From Avichristensenella sp031550535 (GTDB lineage: Bacteria > Bacillota > Clostridia > Christensenellales > Aristaeellaceae), in the NCBI GenBank assembly GCA_031550535.1, contig JAVBOM010000061.1, forward strand, positions 3,282-67,281: DNA of 64,000 nt. Reading direction: 5' to 3'. The notes under the pieces are model-generated. The model saw only the letters and a program-made list of their open reading frames with translations, did no database searches and was not told where the DNA came from. The translations under genes and the position numbers were made by a program. This document shows positions 1-7,197 of this stretch, one piece after another; within the stretch, counting starts at the first letter, position 1, and every line of letters begins with the position of its first letter.

Positions 1-1395
1 TCCGAGGACGGCATGTCCTACGAGATCGAGCCATCGGACCGTACGGCCGTCGGTACGACCATCACGCTGACCCTCAGCGAGGACGAGCACGAGTTCCTGC
101 ACGAGCACACGGTGCGCGGCGTGCTGGACAAGTACTGCGCGTTTCTGACCACGCCGGTGTATCTGGAGATCGCGGGCAAGGAAAAGCCGGAACCAAAGGA
201 GGGCGAGGAGCCCGAAGCGCCCAAGCCCATCAACGACACCGCGCCGCTGTGGCTGAAAAAGCCGTCGGACTGCACGGACGAGGAATACAGGGCGTTCTAC
301 ACGAAGGTATTCCACGAATACGACCCGCCGCTGTTCTGGGTGCACCTGAATGTGGATTATCCGTTCAACCTAAAGGGCATTCTGTACTTCCCCAAGCTCA
401 AACAGGAGTTTGGCGGCATGATGGAAGGGCCGATCAAGCTGTTCAGCGGCCAGGTGTTCGTCGCGGATAACATCAAGGAAGTGATTCCCGAGTTCCTCAC
501 GCTGCTCAAGGGCGTGATCGACTGCCCGGACCTGCCGCTGTACGTGTCGCGCTCGTTCCTGCAGAACGACGGGTATGTGAAGAAGCTGTCCGCGTACATC
601 ACGCGCAAGGTGGCCGACAAATTGACCGGCATGTTCACGTCCGAGCGCGAGACATACGAAAAGTACTGGGACGACATCAATCCGTTCATCAAGTTCGGCT
701 GCATCAAGGACGAGTCGTTCTACGACCGGATGAAGGACGCGCTGCTGCTCCGGCTGACCGACGGGCGCGCCGTGACCATCCAGGAATACCTGGATGCGAA
801 CAAGGAAAAGGCGGAGAAGAAGGTGTTCTACGCGTCCGACGCGAAGGTGCAGGCCGCGTCCATCGCGCTGTACACGGAGCAGGGCATCGACGTGGCACTG
901 ATGGACTCCCCGCTGGACACGAACTTCGTTTCTTTCCTGGAGTATAAGAATCACGACGTCAAATATAGCCGCGTGGACGCGGACCTGACGGGCTTGACAT
1001 CCGAGGACCAGGGCGAAGTGGACCTGGACGAAGGCAAGCTGACGGCGCTGTTCAAGGACGCGCTGGGCTGCGAGGACCTGGAGGTGTCGCTAACGGCGCT
1101 GAAGAACGAGGACCTGCCCGCCATGGCGATTGAGGACGAGCAGATGCGCCGCTTCAAGGACATGTCCCGCTTCTATGGCCAGGGGTTCGCCATGCCTTCC
1201 ATGGCCAAATTGGTGCTGAACCGCAGGAGCGCGGTCATCGCCGCGCTGAACGGCCGCGAGGCGAACGAGGATACGTTCGAGATCTGCCGCCAGGTGTACG
1301 ATTTGGCCGAGATGGCGCGGCAGCCGCTGGAGGCAGAGGCGATGGGCAAGTTCATCGAACGGAGCAACAAGCTGCTGGCGATGCTGATTAAGTAA
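1..1395 (+). CDS. htpG: Chaperone HtpG (Hsp90), 5' end missing
   Basis: This is the C-terminal 464 residues of a bacterial Hsp90. The reading frame is open from base 1, so the ATG at 13 is internal and the N-terminal ATPase domain lies outside the window. What remains is the end of the N domain, then the middle domain (the ILYFPKLKQEF and VDYPFNLKGILYF regions are typical), then the C-terminal dimerisation domain. HtpG is an ATP-driven cytosolic chaperone for client refolding under stress. Compared with E. coli HtpG there is an acidic, Pro-rich insertion near residue 65. The gene ends at TAA and is followed by a terminator hairpin, so it is the last gene of its transcript. Confidence 0.95.
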   Translation, partial: SEDGMSYEIEPSDRTAVGTTITLTLSEDEHEFLHEHTVRGVLDKYCAFLTTPVYLEIAGKEKPEPKEGEEPEAPKPINDTAPLWLKKPSDCTDEEYRAFYTKVFHEYDPPLFWVHLNVDYPFNLKGILYFPKLKQEFGGMMEGPIKLFSGQVFVADNIKEVIPEFLTLLKGVIDCPDLPLYVSRSFLQNDGYVKKLSAYITRKVADKLTGMFTSERETYEKYWDDINPFIKFGCIKDESFYDRMKDALLLRLTDGRAVTIQEYLDANKEKAEKKVFYASDAKVQAASIALYTEQGIDVALMDSPLDTNFVSFLEYKNHDVKYSRVDADLTGLTSEDQGEVDLDEGKLTALFKDALGCEDLEVSLTALKNEDLPAMAIEDEQMRRFKDMSRFYGQGFAMPSMAKLVLNRRSAVIAALNGREANEDTFEICRQVYDLAEMARQPLEAEAMGKFIERSNKLLAMLIK

Positions 1396-1411
1396 TACAC
1401 ATTTGAATGGG

Positions 1412-1441
1412 AACCGGACGGCACAATCGCGCCGTCCGGTT
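1412..1441 (+). terminator. Intrinsic terminator after htpG
   Basis: An 11-bp perfect stem (AACCGGACGGC with GCCGTCCGGTT) with an 8-nt loop lies 17 nt past the htpG stop. The T tract is short, so termination may be partial. Confidence 0.7.
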
Positions 1442-1451
1442 TGCGTATAAT

Positions 1452-1481
1452 TTGACGTTTGCCGAATGTATATGCTATACT
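1452..1481 (+). promoter_or_regulatory. Sigma-A-like promoter for the ABC-2 permease
   Basis: A -35 TTGACG and a -10 TATACT are separated by 18 bp, 28 nt upstream of the permease start codon. Confidence 0.7.
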
Positions 1482-1509
1482 TCGTTTCCTTTTACAGGGA
1501 GGTGAGCGT

Positions 1510-2358
1510 ATGTCCCAGGCACTTTGCGGACCCAGGAGAAGCCTTGGCGGCGCGGGCGCGCGGCCATACATCGCGCTGTTCACGGCGCGGGCGCGCACGC
1601 TGCTGCAATACCGCGCGGCGGCGTTCGCGGGGCTGATGACACAGTGGGTGTTCGGCTTTGTGATGATCAGCGTGCTGATCGCCTTTTACGGCTACGCAAA
1701 GGGCGAGCAGCCGATGGCGCTGGCGCAGACGGTGACGTACACGTGGCTGGGGCAGGCGATGCTCGGGACGCTGCCGTGGAACATCGACCGGGAGACGGGG
1801 GAGAGCGTGCGCACCGGCGGGGTGGTGTATGATCTCGCGCGGCCGCTGGACCTGTACGCGCACTGGTACGCGCGCACGCTCGCGCTGCGCACCGCGCCGA
1901 CGCTGCTTAAATGCGTCCCGATGTTCCTGATCGCGACATTCCTGATGCCCACGCCGTACGCCATGCAGTGGCCGGGCCCTGCGGGGCTGTGCGCGTGGCT
2001 GCTGGCGGTCTGCGGCGGGCTGCTGCTGTCCTGCTCCATCACGGTGCTGATGCAGACATCGCTGTTCTGGACCGTCACGGGCGACGGCGTGACGCGCATC
2101 ATGCCGCATGTGGTGACGTTTCTGTCCGGCATGATCATCCCGCTGCCGCTGCTGCCCGACTGGCTGCAGGGCTTTTTGCGGTTTCAGCCGTTCACCGGGG
2201 TGATGGCCACGCCCGCGATGCTCTTCTGTGGCGCGCTCGCGCCGTCCGCCGTGTGGGAGGCGCTGGCATTGCAGCTTTTCTGGACCGGGGTGTTCGTGCT
2301 GGCGGGGCGCGCCCTGCTGAAAAAGGGGCTTGGCAAGCTGAGCGTCGCGGGCGGGTGA
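1510..2358 (+). CDS. ABC-2 type transporter permease (orphan)
   Basis: This 282-residue polytopic membrane protein has about six hydrophobic segments. It carries the segment GGVVYDLARPLDLYAHW between the first helices, which is characteristic of the ABC-2 membrane family of PF06182 type. Such proteins form the transmembrane half of an exporter and need a separate ATPase. The ATG at 1510 was chosen because GGGAGGTG lies 5 nt upstream; an upstream in-frame ATG at 1459 lacks a site and overlaps the promoter. It has its own promoter, and the next gene is convergent, so no ATPase or second permease is adjacent. The partner must be encoded elsewhere. The substrate is unknown. Confidence 0.8.
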   Translation: MSQALCGPRRSLGGAGARPYIALFTARARTLLQYRAAAFAGLMTQWVFGFVMISVLIAFYGYAKGEQPMALAQTVTYTWLGQAMLGTLPWNIDRETGESVRTGGVVYDLARPLDLYAHWYARTLALRTAPTLLKCVPMFLIATFLMPTPYAMQWPGPAGLCAWLLAVCGGLLLSCSITVLMQTSLFWTVTGDGVTRIMPHVVTFLSGMIIPLPLLPDWLQGFLRFQPFTGVMATPAMLFCGALAPSAVWEALALQLFWTGVFVLAGRALLKKGLGKLSVAGG

Positions 2359-2369
2359 GGGGGGCGTTT

Positions 2370-3635
2370 TTAGACTGTTCTATCCGGTGTGTACGTTGCT
2401 CTGTTGCTTAGCCACCGGATGACCTCGGCCTGCGCGTCCTCGCTGTCCACCCAAAAGTCCGGAGAGAAGCCCTTTCCTTCCGCGCAATCGTCCGGGTTTT
2501 TGCAGAGGTTGATCATGTTCGGCACGCGCAAGACGATCCCTGAATGCGTTAGCTGGTAGCTCGCGACATTGCCGAAGGTGTTGCAGCCCATGGTGTTTTC
2601 GCCGATGAACACGGCGTTTCGCAGGCATTTGGCGTACAGGACGGACGTTTCGCCGGAAGAAGCCGTATCGCTGTTCATCAGGAAGTACACGGTGCCGTCG
2701 TAGGTGCCTTTGTCCGGCTCGCAGGTTTCCGTATCAAGCAACACCCATTCACGCTTGCAGGGCTTTTCCTCGGTGACGGGCGAGATGAGCTTCGCGCAGT
2801 ATTCCTCACAACAGGCGTTCCCATTTAGCCCGAGAACAAATTCGCGGGGTATTTTTGAGTAGCCGCCTTCGTTTCCGAGGTTGTCCCAGATGAGCGTCTC
2901 AGCACCCGCACAATCCTTTCCGATGCCGGCGATGTCGGTTTCTCTGGTGAGGGGAGGCGTGTAGTCGCAGCAGTTCGATTGGATGATATCGAATCCGCTC
3001 TTTTGCTCCCTTTTCAGGCACACGTCCGCGGTTCTTTGGCGCGCGGAAGCCTTGCATGGATGCAGGCGGACCGTCGTCCGGACACCGTTGATTTCCACGT
3101 CCATGGAGTCAACAGGATTCCAGGAACGGCGACCAACCAAATAGTACGCCTTTCCGGCGGGGGATAGTGTGGGGAACAATGTGTCCACACTGGCAAACGC
3201 ACTTCCGTGTTCGATACGGGGATCTTTGCTTGTGATAACGACATACGCGCCGTCAAATTTTTCGACCAGTAGATCCGCGAAATACACGGAGAACTTCTTG
3301 GAGAAGTGAAGCCTGCCGGTCAGCGGGGAGGCGAACGAAAAGTGATTGTCCACGATGCCGACAGTAAACGAGGCATGCATTGCGCGGCAGAGATCGCTTA
3401 TGGAAACCTCGCTGCGGCGCATGATGAAAGCATGTATTTCAGCATAACGGTCAGCGAACAAAATTCCCTGCCGCTCCCAGTAGTCTTTTCCTGAATACCT
3501 GTTGTCAAGGATGTAGCGCAGATCGTCAAGATCAAACAGCGCTTGTTCCCGTGAAATCGCGCCTTCGTACTTCCGTACGCTTCGATGGGCGCTCTCACGC
3601 GGGTCCGAAAGGTAAGGTCCAAAGACATCCTTCAT
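2370..3635 (-). CDS. S41 family peptidase-like protein
   Basis: This 421-residue protein has a C-terminal S41 (tail-specific protease/CtpA-like) fold. The nucleophile region is NSDTASSGE, followed about 20 residues later by IGENTMGCNTFGN, the segment that normally carries the catalytic Lys or Gln region. The substrate is not evident. No signal peptide is visible, so it should be cytosolic, and it is unusually rich in Cys. GGGTGAG lies just upstream of the ATG at 3635; a GTG three codons earlier (3644) is the alternative. It starts 16 nt after mtnN on the same strand and is probably co-transcribed with it. Both genes look less GC-rich than their neighbours, which would fit a transferred pair. 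Confidence 0.75.
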   Translation of the reverse strand: MKDVFGPYLSDPRESAHRSVRKYEGAISREQALFDLDDLRYILDNRYSGKDYWERQGILFADRYAEIHAFIMRRSEVSISDLCRAMHASFTVGIVDNHFSFASPLTGRLHFSKKFSVYFADLLVEKFDGAYVVITSKDPRIEHGSAFASVDTLFPTLSPAGKAYYLVGRRSWNPVDSMDVEINGVRTTVRLHPCKASARQRTADVCLKREQKSGFDIIQSNCCDYTPPLTRETDIAGIGKDCAGAETLIWDNLGNEGGYSKIPREFVLGLNGNACCEEYCAKLISPVTEEKPCKREWVLLDTETCEPDKGTYDGTVYFLMNSDTASSGETSVLYAKCLRNAVFIGENTMGCNTFGNVASYQLTHSGIVLRVPNMINLCKNPDDCAEGKGFSPDFWVDSEDAQAEVIRWLSNRATYTPDRTV

Positions 3636-3651
3636 AATGCTCACCCGCCCG

Positions 3652-4344
3652 TTATTTTTCCATCTCTTTCAAAAGCGCCAGCACAACTTCCTTCGCAATC
3701 TCGGACGCAGCGTCGCAATACTTATTGAAATTGTCGACACCGCTGTGCGCCGCTGTATCGGTGATCGTCCGCACGGCGATGAACGGAATGCCGTTGGCAT
3801 AGCAGACCTGCGCGACGCTCGCCGTTTCGTTATCGACCGATAGCGGATGAAAGGTGGCGATGATCTCATCCCTGCCGTCATGATCGATAAACTTCTCCCC
3901 CGTGACCATCCTGCCGAAAGATATTTTGCGCGCGGAAGGCAGCTTTTCCACCGCCCTTCTTGACAGGGCTAGCAGCGTTTCGTCAGACTTGAAGAAGACG
4001 GACGGCATCCACGGGTGAAACTCCGTCAGGATGCCTTTGTCCATGTCGTGATGCGCGGCTTCCGTAGCGATCACCGTATCGAGAATGTCCAAATTCCCGC
4101 TGATCGCGCCCGCAGTTCCGGCGTTGATGATGGCGCCGACGCCGTAGGCATCGATCAGGATCTGTGCCGCGATGGCCGCGTTTGTTTTGCACACGCCGCT
4201 ATACAGCGCGACGACGGGCACCTCCTGGATGGTGCCCTCATGAAAGGTCAGCATCGCCTTCTTGGATGCGACGTGTTTTTGGATGTGGGGCAGGAATGGT
4301 TCCAGCTCGCTGTCACCGGCGCAAATGATTCCAACCTTGACCAT
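3652..4344 (-). CDS. mtnN: MTA/SAH nucleosidase-like protein
   Basis: This 230-residue protein belongs to the nucleoside phosphorylase/MTAN family, which hydrolyses 5'-methylthioadenosine and S-adenosylhomocysteine in methyl-group salvage. Visible are the N-terminal VGIICAGDSELE, whose last Glu matches catalytic Glu12 of E. coli MTAN; NAGTAGAI; and TITDTA, whose Asp matches Asp197. The nucleoside-binding VEMEA motif reads VDNETA: the catalytic Glu174 equivalent remains, but the Met that packs the ribose is Asn, so specificity may differ. The ATG at 4344 has GGAGG 8 nt upstream. It is the first gene of a two-gene unit with the S41 peptidase. Confidence 0.85.
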   Translation of the reverse strand: MVKVGIICAGDSELEPFLPHIQKHVASKKAMLTFHEGTIQEVPVVALYSGVCKTNAAIAAQILIDAYGVGAIINAGTAGAISGNLDILDTVIATEAAHHDMDKGILTEFHPWMPSVFFKSDETLLALSRRAVEKLPSARKISFGRMVTGEKFIDHDGRDEIIATFHPLSVDNETASVAQVCYANGIPFIAVRTITDTAAHSGVDNFNKYCDAASEIAKEVVLALLKEMEK

Positions 4345-4379
4345 GGTGCGTACCTCCATTCTCACGTAACGATATCCCC

Positions 4380-4408
4380 ACTATATCACGGAGATTCCGG
4401 CTTATCAA
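4380..4408 (-). promoter_or_regulatory. Promoter for the mtnN-S41 unit
   Basis: On the minus strand, -35 TTGATA and -10 TATAGT are separated by 17 bp and end 35 nt before the mtnN start. Confidence 0.75.
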
Positions 4409-4490
4409 CGAATGTGCGATGTTTGCGGGCGCGGTCAGCCGTCTTTTTGTTTCATTGCGCAGGCTGAATCAAACGCGTAAAAAATAAATA

Positions 4491-4560
4491 CGAAGGTGCC
4501 TGAAGAAAATGCTTGACAAATGATCTGGTACCTGTATAATATAATTCGAAGGTACCTGAT
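4491..4560 (+). promoter_or_regulatory. MarR gene promoter with three GGTRCC operator repeats
   Basis: A consensus promoter (-35 TTGACA at 4513-4518, 16-bp spacer, -10 TATAAT at 4535-4540) is flanked and overlapped by three copies of a GGTRCCTG motif: GGTGCC at 4495-4500, GGTACC at 4527-4532 (in the spacer) and GGTACC at 4551-4556 (around +5). Copies 1 and 3 share the extended form CGAAGGTRCCTGA. The arrangement is what an autorepressing regulator would need, and a MarR gene follows directly. Confidence 0.75.
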
Positions 4561-4582
4561 AAAAATAATTTCTGGAGGTAAC

Positions 4583-5401
4583 ATGATGTTTGAAGATACT
4601 TTGTACGGAGACGAGAACCCACGCGCCGAGGGCGGTGGAGGCAGCGCGGCTGACGAAAGAAACGAGGCGGTGGAGGCAAGCGGAACCAAATCCGGCGTAT
4701 TCGAGCTGTTTGCCCGCATTGAGTGGCTGTTGCACCGATACCGGCAGCAGCGATACCGGTCGCACGGGCCGATGGGCGACCCGCACCGGGGCCAGGGGAG
4801 GATTCTGACGCTGCTGAAAATGCAGCCGGAAATCAGCCAAAAGGACCTGTCGTACCTGCTGGATATGCGGCCGCAGTCCCTGGGCGAGCTGCTTGCCAAG
4901 CTGGAGAAAAGCGGCTACATCACCCGCACGCCCATGGAGGAGGACCGCCGCGTGCAGGTCATTCGCCTGACGGATCAGGGCATGGAGGCGGCGGATAGCA
5001 TTGAGCGCCCGAACGGTGAGCGGCTGCTGGACTGCCTGACCGAGGAGGAGCAGGAGAAGCTGCGTGAATACCTTGTCCGCATTGTGGATTCGATTGAGGC
5101 GCGGTTTGACGGCGAGCAGCCGGACGATGGCGAGGACTGGCGTGGCTTCCGTGGGCGCGGGCCAAATCCCCGTGGCAGGGGCTATATGGGCGAAGGCGGT
5201 CCCGATCCACGCGGGGGCTTTTATCCGCCGCACCCCGGCATGGACCGCTGCTGCCCGCCGCCGGACGGCCGCTTTGGCGGGCCGGGGTTTGGTGGGCCAT
5301 TTGGGAGGCCGCACGGCGGCGAACGACAGTCTGGCGGGCCGTGCCCGCACGGCAACCGTGTGCGCGGGCGAGGCTGGGATGGTGGCCGGGAGGACGTATG
5401 A
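4583..5401 (+). CDS. MarR-family regulator with a Gly/Pro/Arg-rich tail
   Basis: This protein has 272 residues. A winged-helix MarR domain lies at about residues 40-160 (ISQKDLSYLLDMRPQSLGEL recognition region, then the wing TRTPMEEDRRVQVIRLTD). A low-complexity tail of about 90 residues, rich in Gly, Pro and Arg with a short Cys-Cys, follows. MarR proteins are dimeric DNA-binding regulators, often responding to small molecules. Similar Gly/Arg-rich tails occur on some Firmicute regulators; their role is unknown. CTGGAGG lies 5 nt before tandem ATGs at 4583. The promoter carries three likely operator sites, so autoregulation is expected. No transporter or other target gene follows, so the regulon is not apparent. 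Confidence 0.85.
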   Translation: MMFEDTLYGDENPRAEGGGGSAADERNEAVEASGTKSGVFELFARIEWLLHRYRQQRYRSHGPMGDPHRGQGRILTLLKMQPEISQKDLSYLLDMRPQSLGELLAKLEKSGYITRTPMEEDRRVQVIRLTDQGMEAADSIERPNGERLLDCLTEEEQEKLREYLVRIVDSIEARFDGEQPDDGEDWRGFRGRGPNPRGRGYMGEGGPDPRGGFYPPHPGMDRCCPPPDGRFGGPGFGGPFGRPHGGERQSGGPCPHGNRVRGRGWDGGREDV

Positions 5402-5835
5402 TGGGATCCGCGCAGCCATGCGGCAGATGCCGCATGCTTTGCGGGGTATGGTTTGGCGCGGCACTGGACGGATGTCCGGCGCCGCGCTTTTCACGCGCCG
5501 CGGCGAGAAATGGAATGATTCTCGCAGTATGTTCTTAACTGGGTGCTTGTATTGTCGCTCACCGGGATGATCAGCGAGCAGCGGCGTGCTTTCTGCCTGG
5601 AAGTGCCCGCGTGCCTTGCGCGTTTGCATCAAAAACAGCACGTGCTTCCGTGCGTCTCCCATCATCCGGAACGATTCGTTCGCCCGCGCGCCGCCGGGAT
5701 ATCCCGCCGCCTGGATTGGGGGGAACAGCGGCTACAACCCGAACCTATGGCAATCCTGAAGACCAGTCCCTGCCACCCTCGCCCTGATTCCCGAAAAAAA
5801 CGACCGGAGATGGCACAAGCGCCCGCAGTTCAGGG
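5402..5835. other. Gene-free stretch
   Basis: About 430 bp between the MarR gene and the SRP RNA promoter hold no recognisable gene. A 46-codon frame (5398-5538) overlaps the MarR stop as ATGATG and contains several Cys codons, but it resembles nothing I know and may be chance. Another frame ending near 5759 has a protein-like tail (YPAAWIGGNSGYNPNLWQS) but no start, so it could be decayed coding sequence. Confidence 0.4.
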
Positions 5836-5864
5836 TTGATTTTGCCGGTACTCTTTGGTATACT
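5836..5864 (+). promoter_or_regulatory. Promoter for the SRP RNA
   Basis: A -35 TTGATT and a -10 TATACT are separated by 17 bp and place a start near 5871, shortly before the RNA. Confidence 0.75.
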
Positions 5865-5884
5865 CTATCAGCGGCTGTGATGAC

Positions 5885-5980
5885 AGCCGGGTCCCGTGCA
5901 ATGTTGCCGCGTGAATCCTGTCAGGTCCGGAAGGAAGCAGCAGTAAGCGATGTGCGCATGTGCCGCGGGGGTGCCTGGCT
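5885..5980 (+). ncRNA. ffs: Small signal recognition particle RNA (4.5S-type)
   Basis: The universally conserved SRP domain IV core TCAGGTCCGGAAGGAAGCAG is present at about 5921-5940 and is flanked by arms that pair. The 5' arm AGCCGGGTCCC (from 5885) pairs with the 3' arm GGGTGCCTGGCT (to 5980) with G-U pairs and one mismatch. The RNA of about 96 nt is the short form without an Alu domain. It binds Ffh and targets nascent membrane and secreted proteins to the translocon. Ends are estimated from the pairing. It has its own promoter and stands alone. Confidence 0.95.
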
Positions 5981-6058
5981 CGAATGGCCGTATTTTTATG
6001 TCGAAAATTGCACTACTAGTATTTATTTGTTGTTTATTAAAAACTTTTGTCGAAAAGC

Positions 6059-6087
6059 GTGACAAATCTGATTGTTCATGCTATAGT
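6059..6087 (+). promoter_or_regulatory. Promoter for the histidine kinase gene
   Basis: A -35-like GTGACA and a -10 TATAGT are separated by 17 bp; the start codon follows 38 nt later. Confidence 0.6.
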
Positions 6088-6125
6088 GTTTTCACAAACA
6101 TGCAAATATAACAGGAGGCAGCAGT

Positions 6126-6854
6126 ATGCAAACTGCGGAAAAATGGGGGCTTGCGTCCGGATGGAGCCATGATATTCGAACACACCTGAACATACTTTTG
6201 GGCGCTGTTGGGATGATGGATTCCGGGAAGCTCACCGCAGAGCAATCCAAGGAATACATATCCATTGTACAGCACAATGTAACCGTGGTACTGCGTCTGG
6301 TAAACCATTTGCTGGAGGCGGATGAGGGCTGCGTGGCCGGCGAGGCCAGGCTTGCCAACGCGCAGATTGACGGGAGTCTGGTCTGTCTGGTGGAAAGCAT
6401 CAAGGCATACGCGGCGGAACACCAGCTAGAACTGCTGTACGACATTGAGGCGCCCCTGTATGCCTATTGCGACATGGAGATGTTGGAGCGCGTTCTGTAT
6501 AATCTGCTGTCCAACGCGATTAAATACACGCCTCCAAACGGGTTTGTGTATCTCTCCGCCAGGCAGCGGGACGGCTGGGTGCAGATCAATGTCGCGGACA
6601 CGGGCTACGGTCTGTCACAGCAGAAGCAGGACCAATTTCGCGGCGATGTCATGCAGCCTGTGGGCACGGGCCTTGGCCTTCGGCTAGTCAAAATGATGAC
6701 CGCCGCCATGAAGGGATACGTCGAATGCGCCAGCCGTGAGCGCATCGGCACAACGTTTTCCGTCAAGATTCCCGTGGCGGTCGACCAGAACGCGCCCTAT
6801 CTGCACGCGATGACAGGATCGCAAGAGAACACGCGCTTTTTCTCCCCATCTTGA
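6126..6854 (+). CDS. Sensorless cytoplasmic histidine kinase
   Basis: This 242-residue protein consists of a kinase core only. The dimerisation/H-box SHDIRTHLNILLG has phosphoacceptor His15. It is followed by the ATPase domain with N box NLLSNAIKYTPP, G1 box DTGYGL and G2 box GTGLGL. There is no transmembrane segment, PAS or GAF domain, and the H-box lies only 15 residues from the N-terminus, so the protein must be controlled by a partner or act as a relay kinase. No response regulator is adjacent. AGGAGGCA lies 5 nt before the ATG. Since the spo0A gene lies in the same window, a sporulation-type orphan kinase is conceivable but unproven. Confidence 0.85.
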   Translation: MQTAEKWGLASGWSHDIRTHLNILLGAVGMMDSGKLTAEQSKEYISIVQHNVTVVLRLVNHLLEADEGCVAGEARLANAQIDGSLVCLVESIKAYAAEHQLELLYDIEAPLYAYCDMEMLERVLYNLLSNAIKYTPPNGFVYLSARQRDGWVQINVADTGYGLSQQKQDQFRGDVMQPVGTGLGLRLVKMMTAAMKGYVECASRERIGTTFSVKIPVAVDQNAPYLHAMTGSQENTRFFSPS

Positions 6855-6875
6855 CCCGGTAATTCCTCGGAGAGC

Positions 6876-7069
6876 TCGAGAGGCCGAAGCCTCTCGAATG
6901 AAATCAGACCCGGCGGCGTGTACGGCGGGTCAGCGATCCCAGAACCAGTCCCGCAGGACTGGCGGCGGGATCAACCCATGCAGCCCCGGCGCCGCCCGGA
7001 ACGCCCGCAGGCGTTCAGGCGACGGGCCTTATCAGGTCAAAGTCCTATCGACTTTGACCTGCGCTTTTT
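6876..7069 (+). ncRNA. Candidate structured RNA or 3' UTR with four strong hairpins
   Basis: The gap between the kinase and glyA contains consecutive near-perfect hairpins: 6876-6897 (9 bp, loop CGAA); 6935-6972 (outer GATCCC/GGGATC around CCAGTCC/GGACTGG, loop CGCA, symmetric 4-nt internal loop); 6999-7016 (GAACGCC/GGCGTTC, loop CGCA); and 7034-7060 (11 bp, loop CTATC), followed by GCGCTTTTT. The last is a plausible intrinsic terminator. Two stems share a CGCA loop. I recognise no known RNA family. It could be an independent RNA or a long 3' UTR of the kinase. Confidence 0.45.
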
Positions 7070-7078
7070 CTCCCAGAT

Positions 7079-7135
7079 GGCGGCGCGGATTTGGAAAATC
7101 AGCGCCATAAGGGGATTCCGACAGGAATCCCTACC
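7079..7135 (-). repeat. Two-hairpin dispersed element, copy A
   Basis: In minus orientation: GGTAGGGATTCC, TGTC loop, GGAATCCCC, then TTATGGCGC and a second hairpin with GGCGC arms around a GATT/AATC stem. This is one member of the dispersed family described in the findings. Confidence 0.85.
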
Positions 7136-7139
7136 GCTC

Positions 7140-7168
7140 TTGACCCGGTTCGTCATTTGCCGTATACT
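7140..7168 (+). promoter_or_regulatory. Promoter for glyA
   Basis: A -35 TTGACC and a -10 TATACT are separated by 17 bp; the start codon follows at 7198. Confidence 0.8.
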
Positions 7169-7197
7169 CTCTATCAGACGATAAGGAGGAGTGGCAG

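Noticed and set aside
5064..5839. Open frames overlapping and following the MarR tail
   Set aside because: No recognisable protein features and no convincing ribosome binding sites; kept only as a note on the gene-free stretch.
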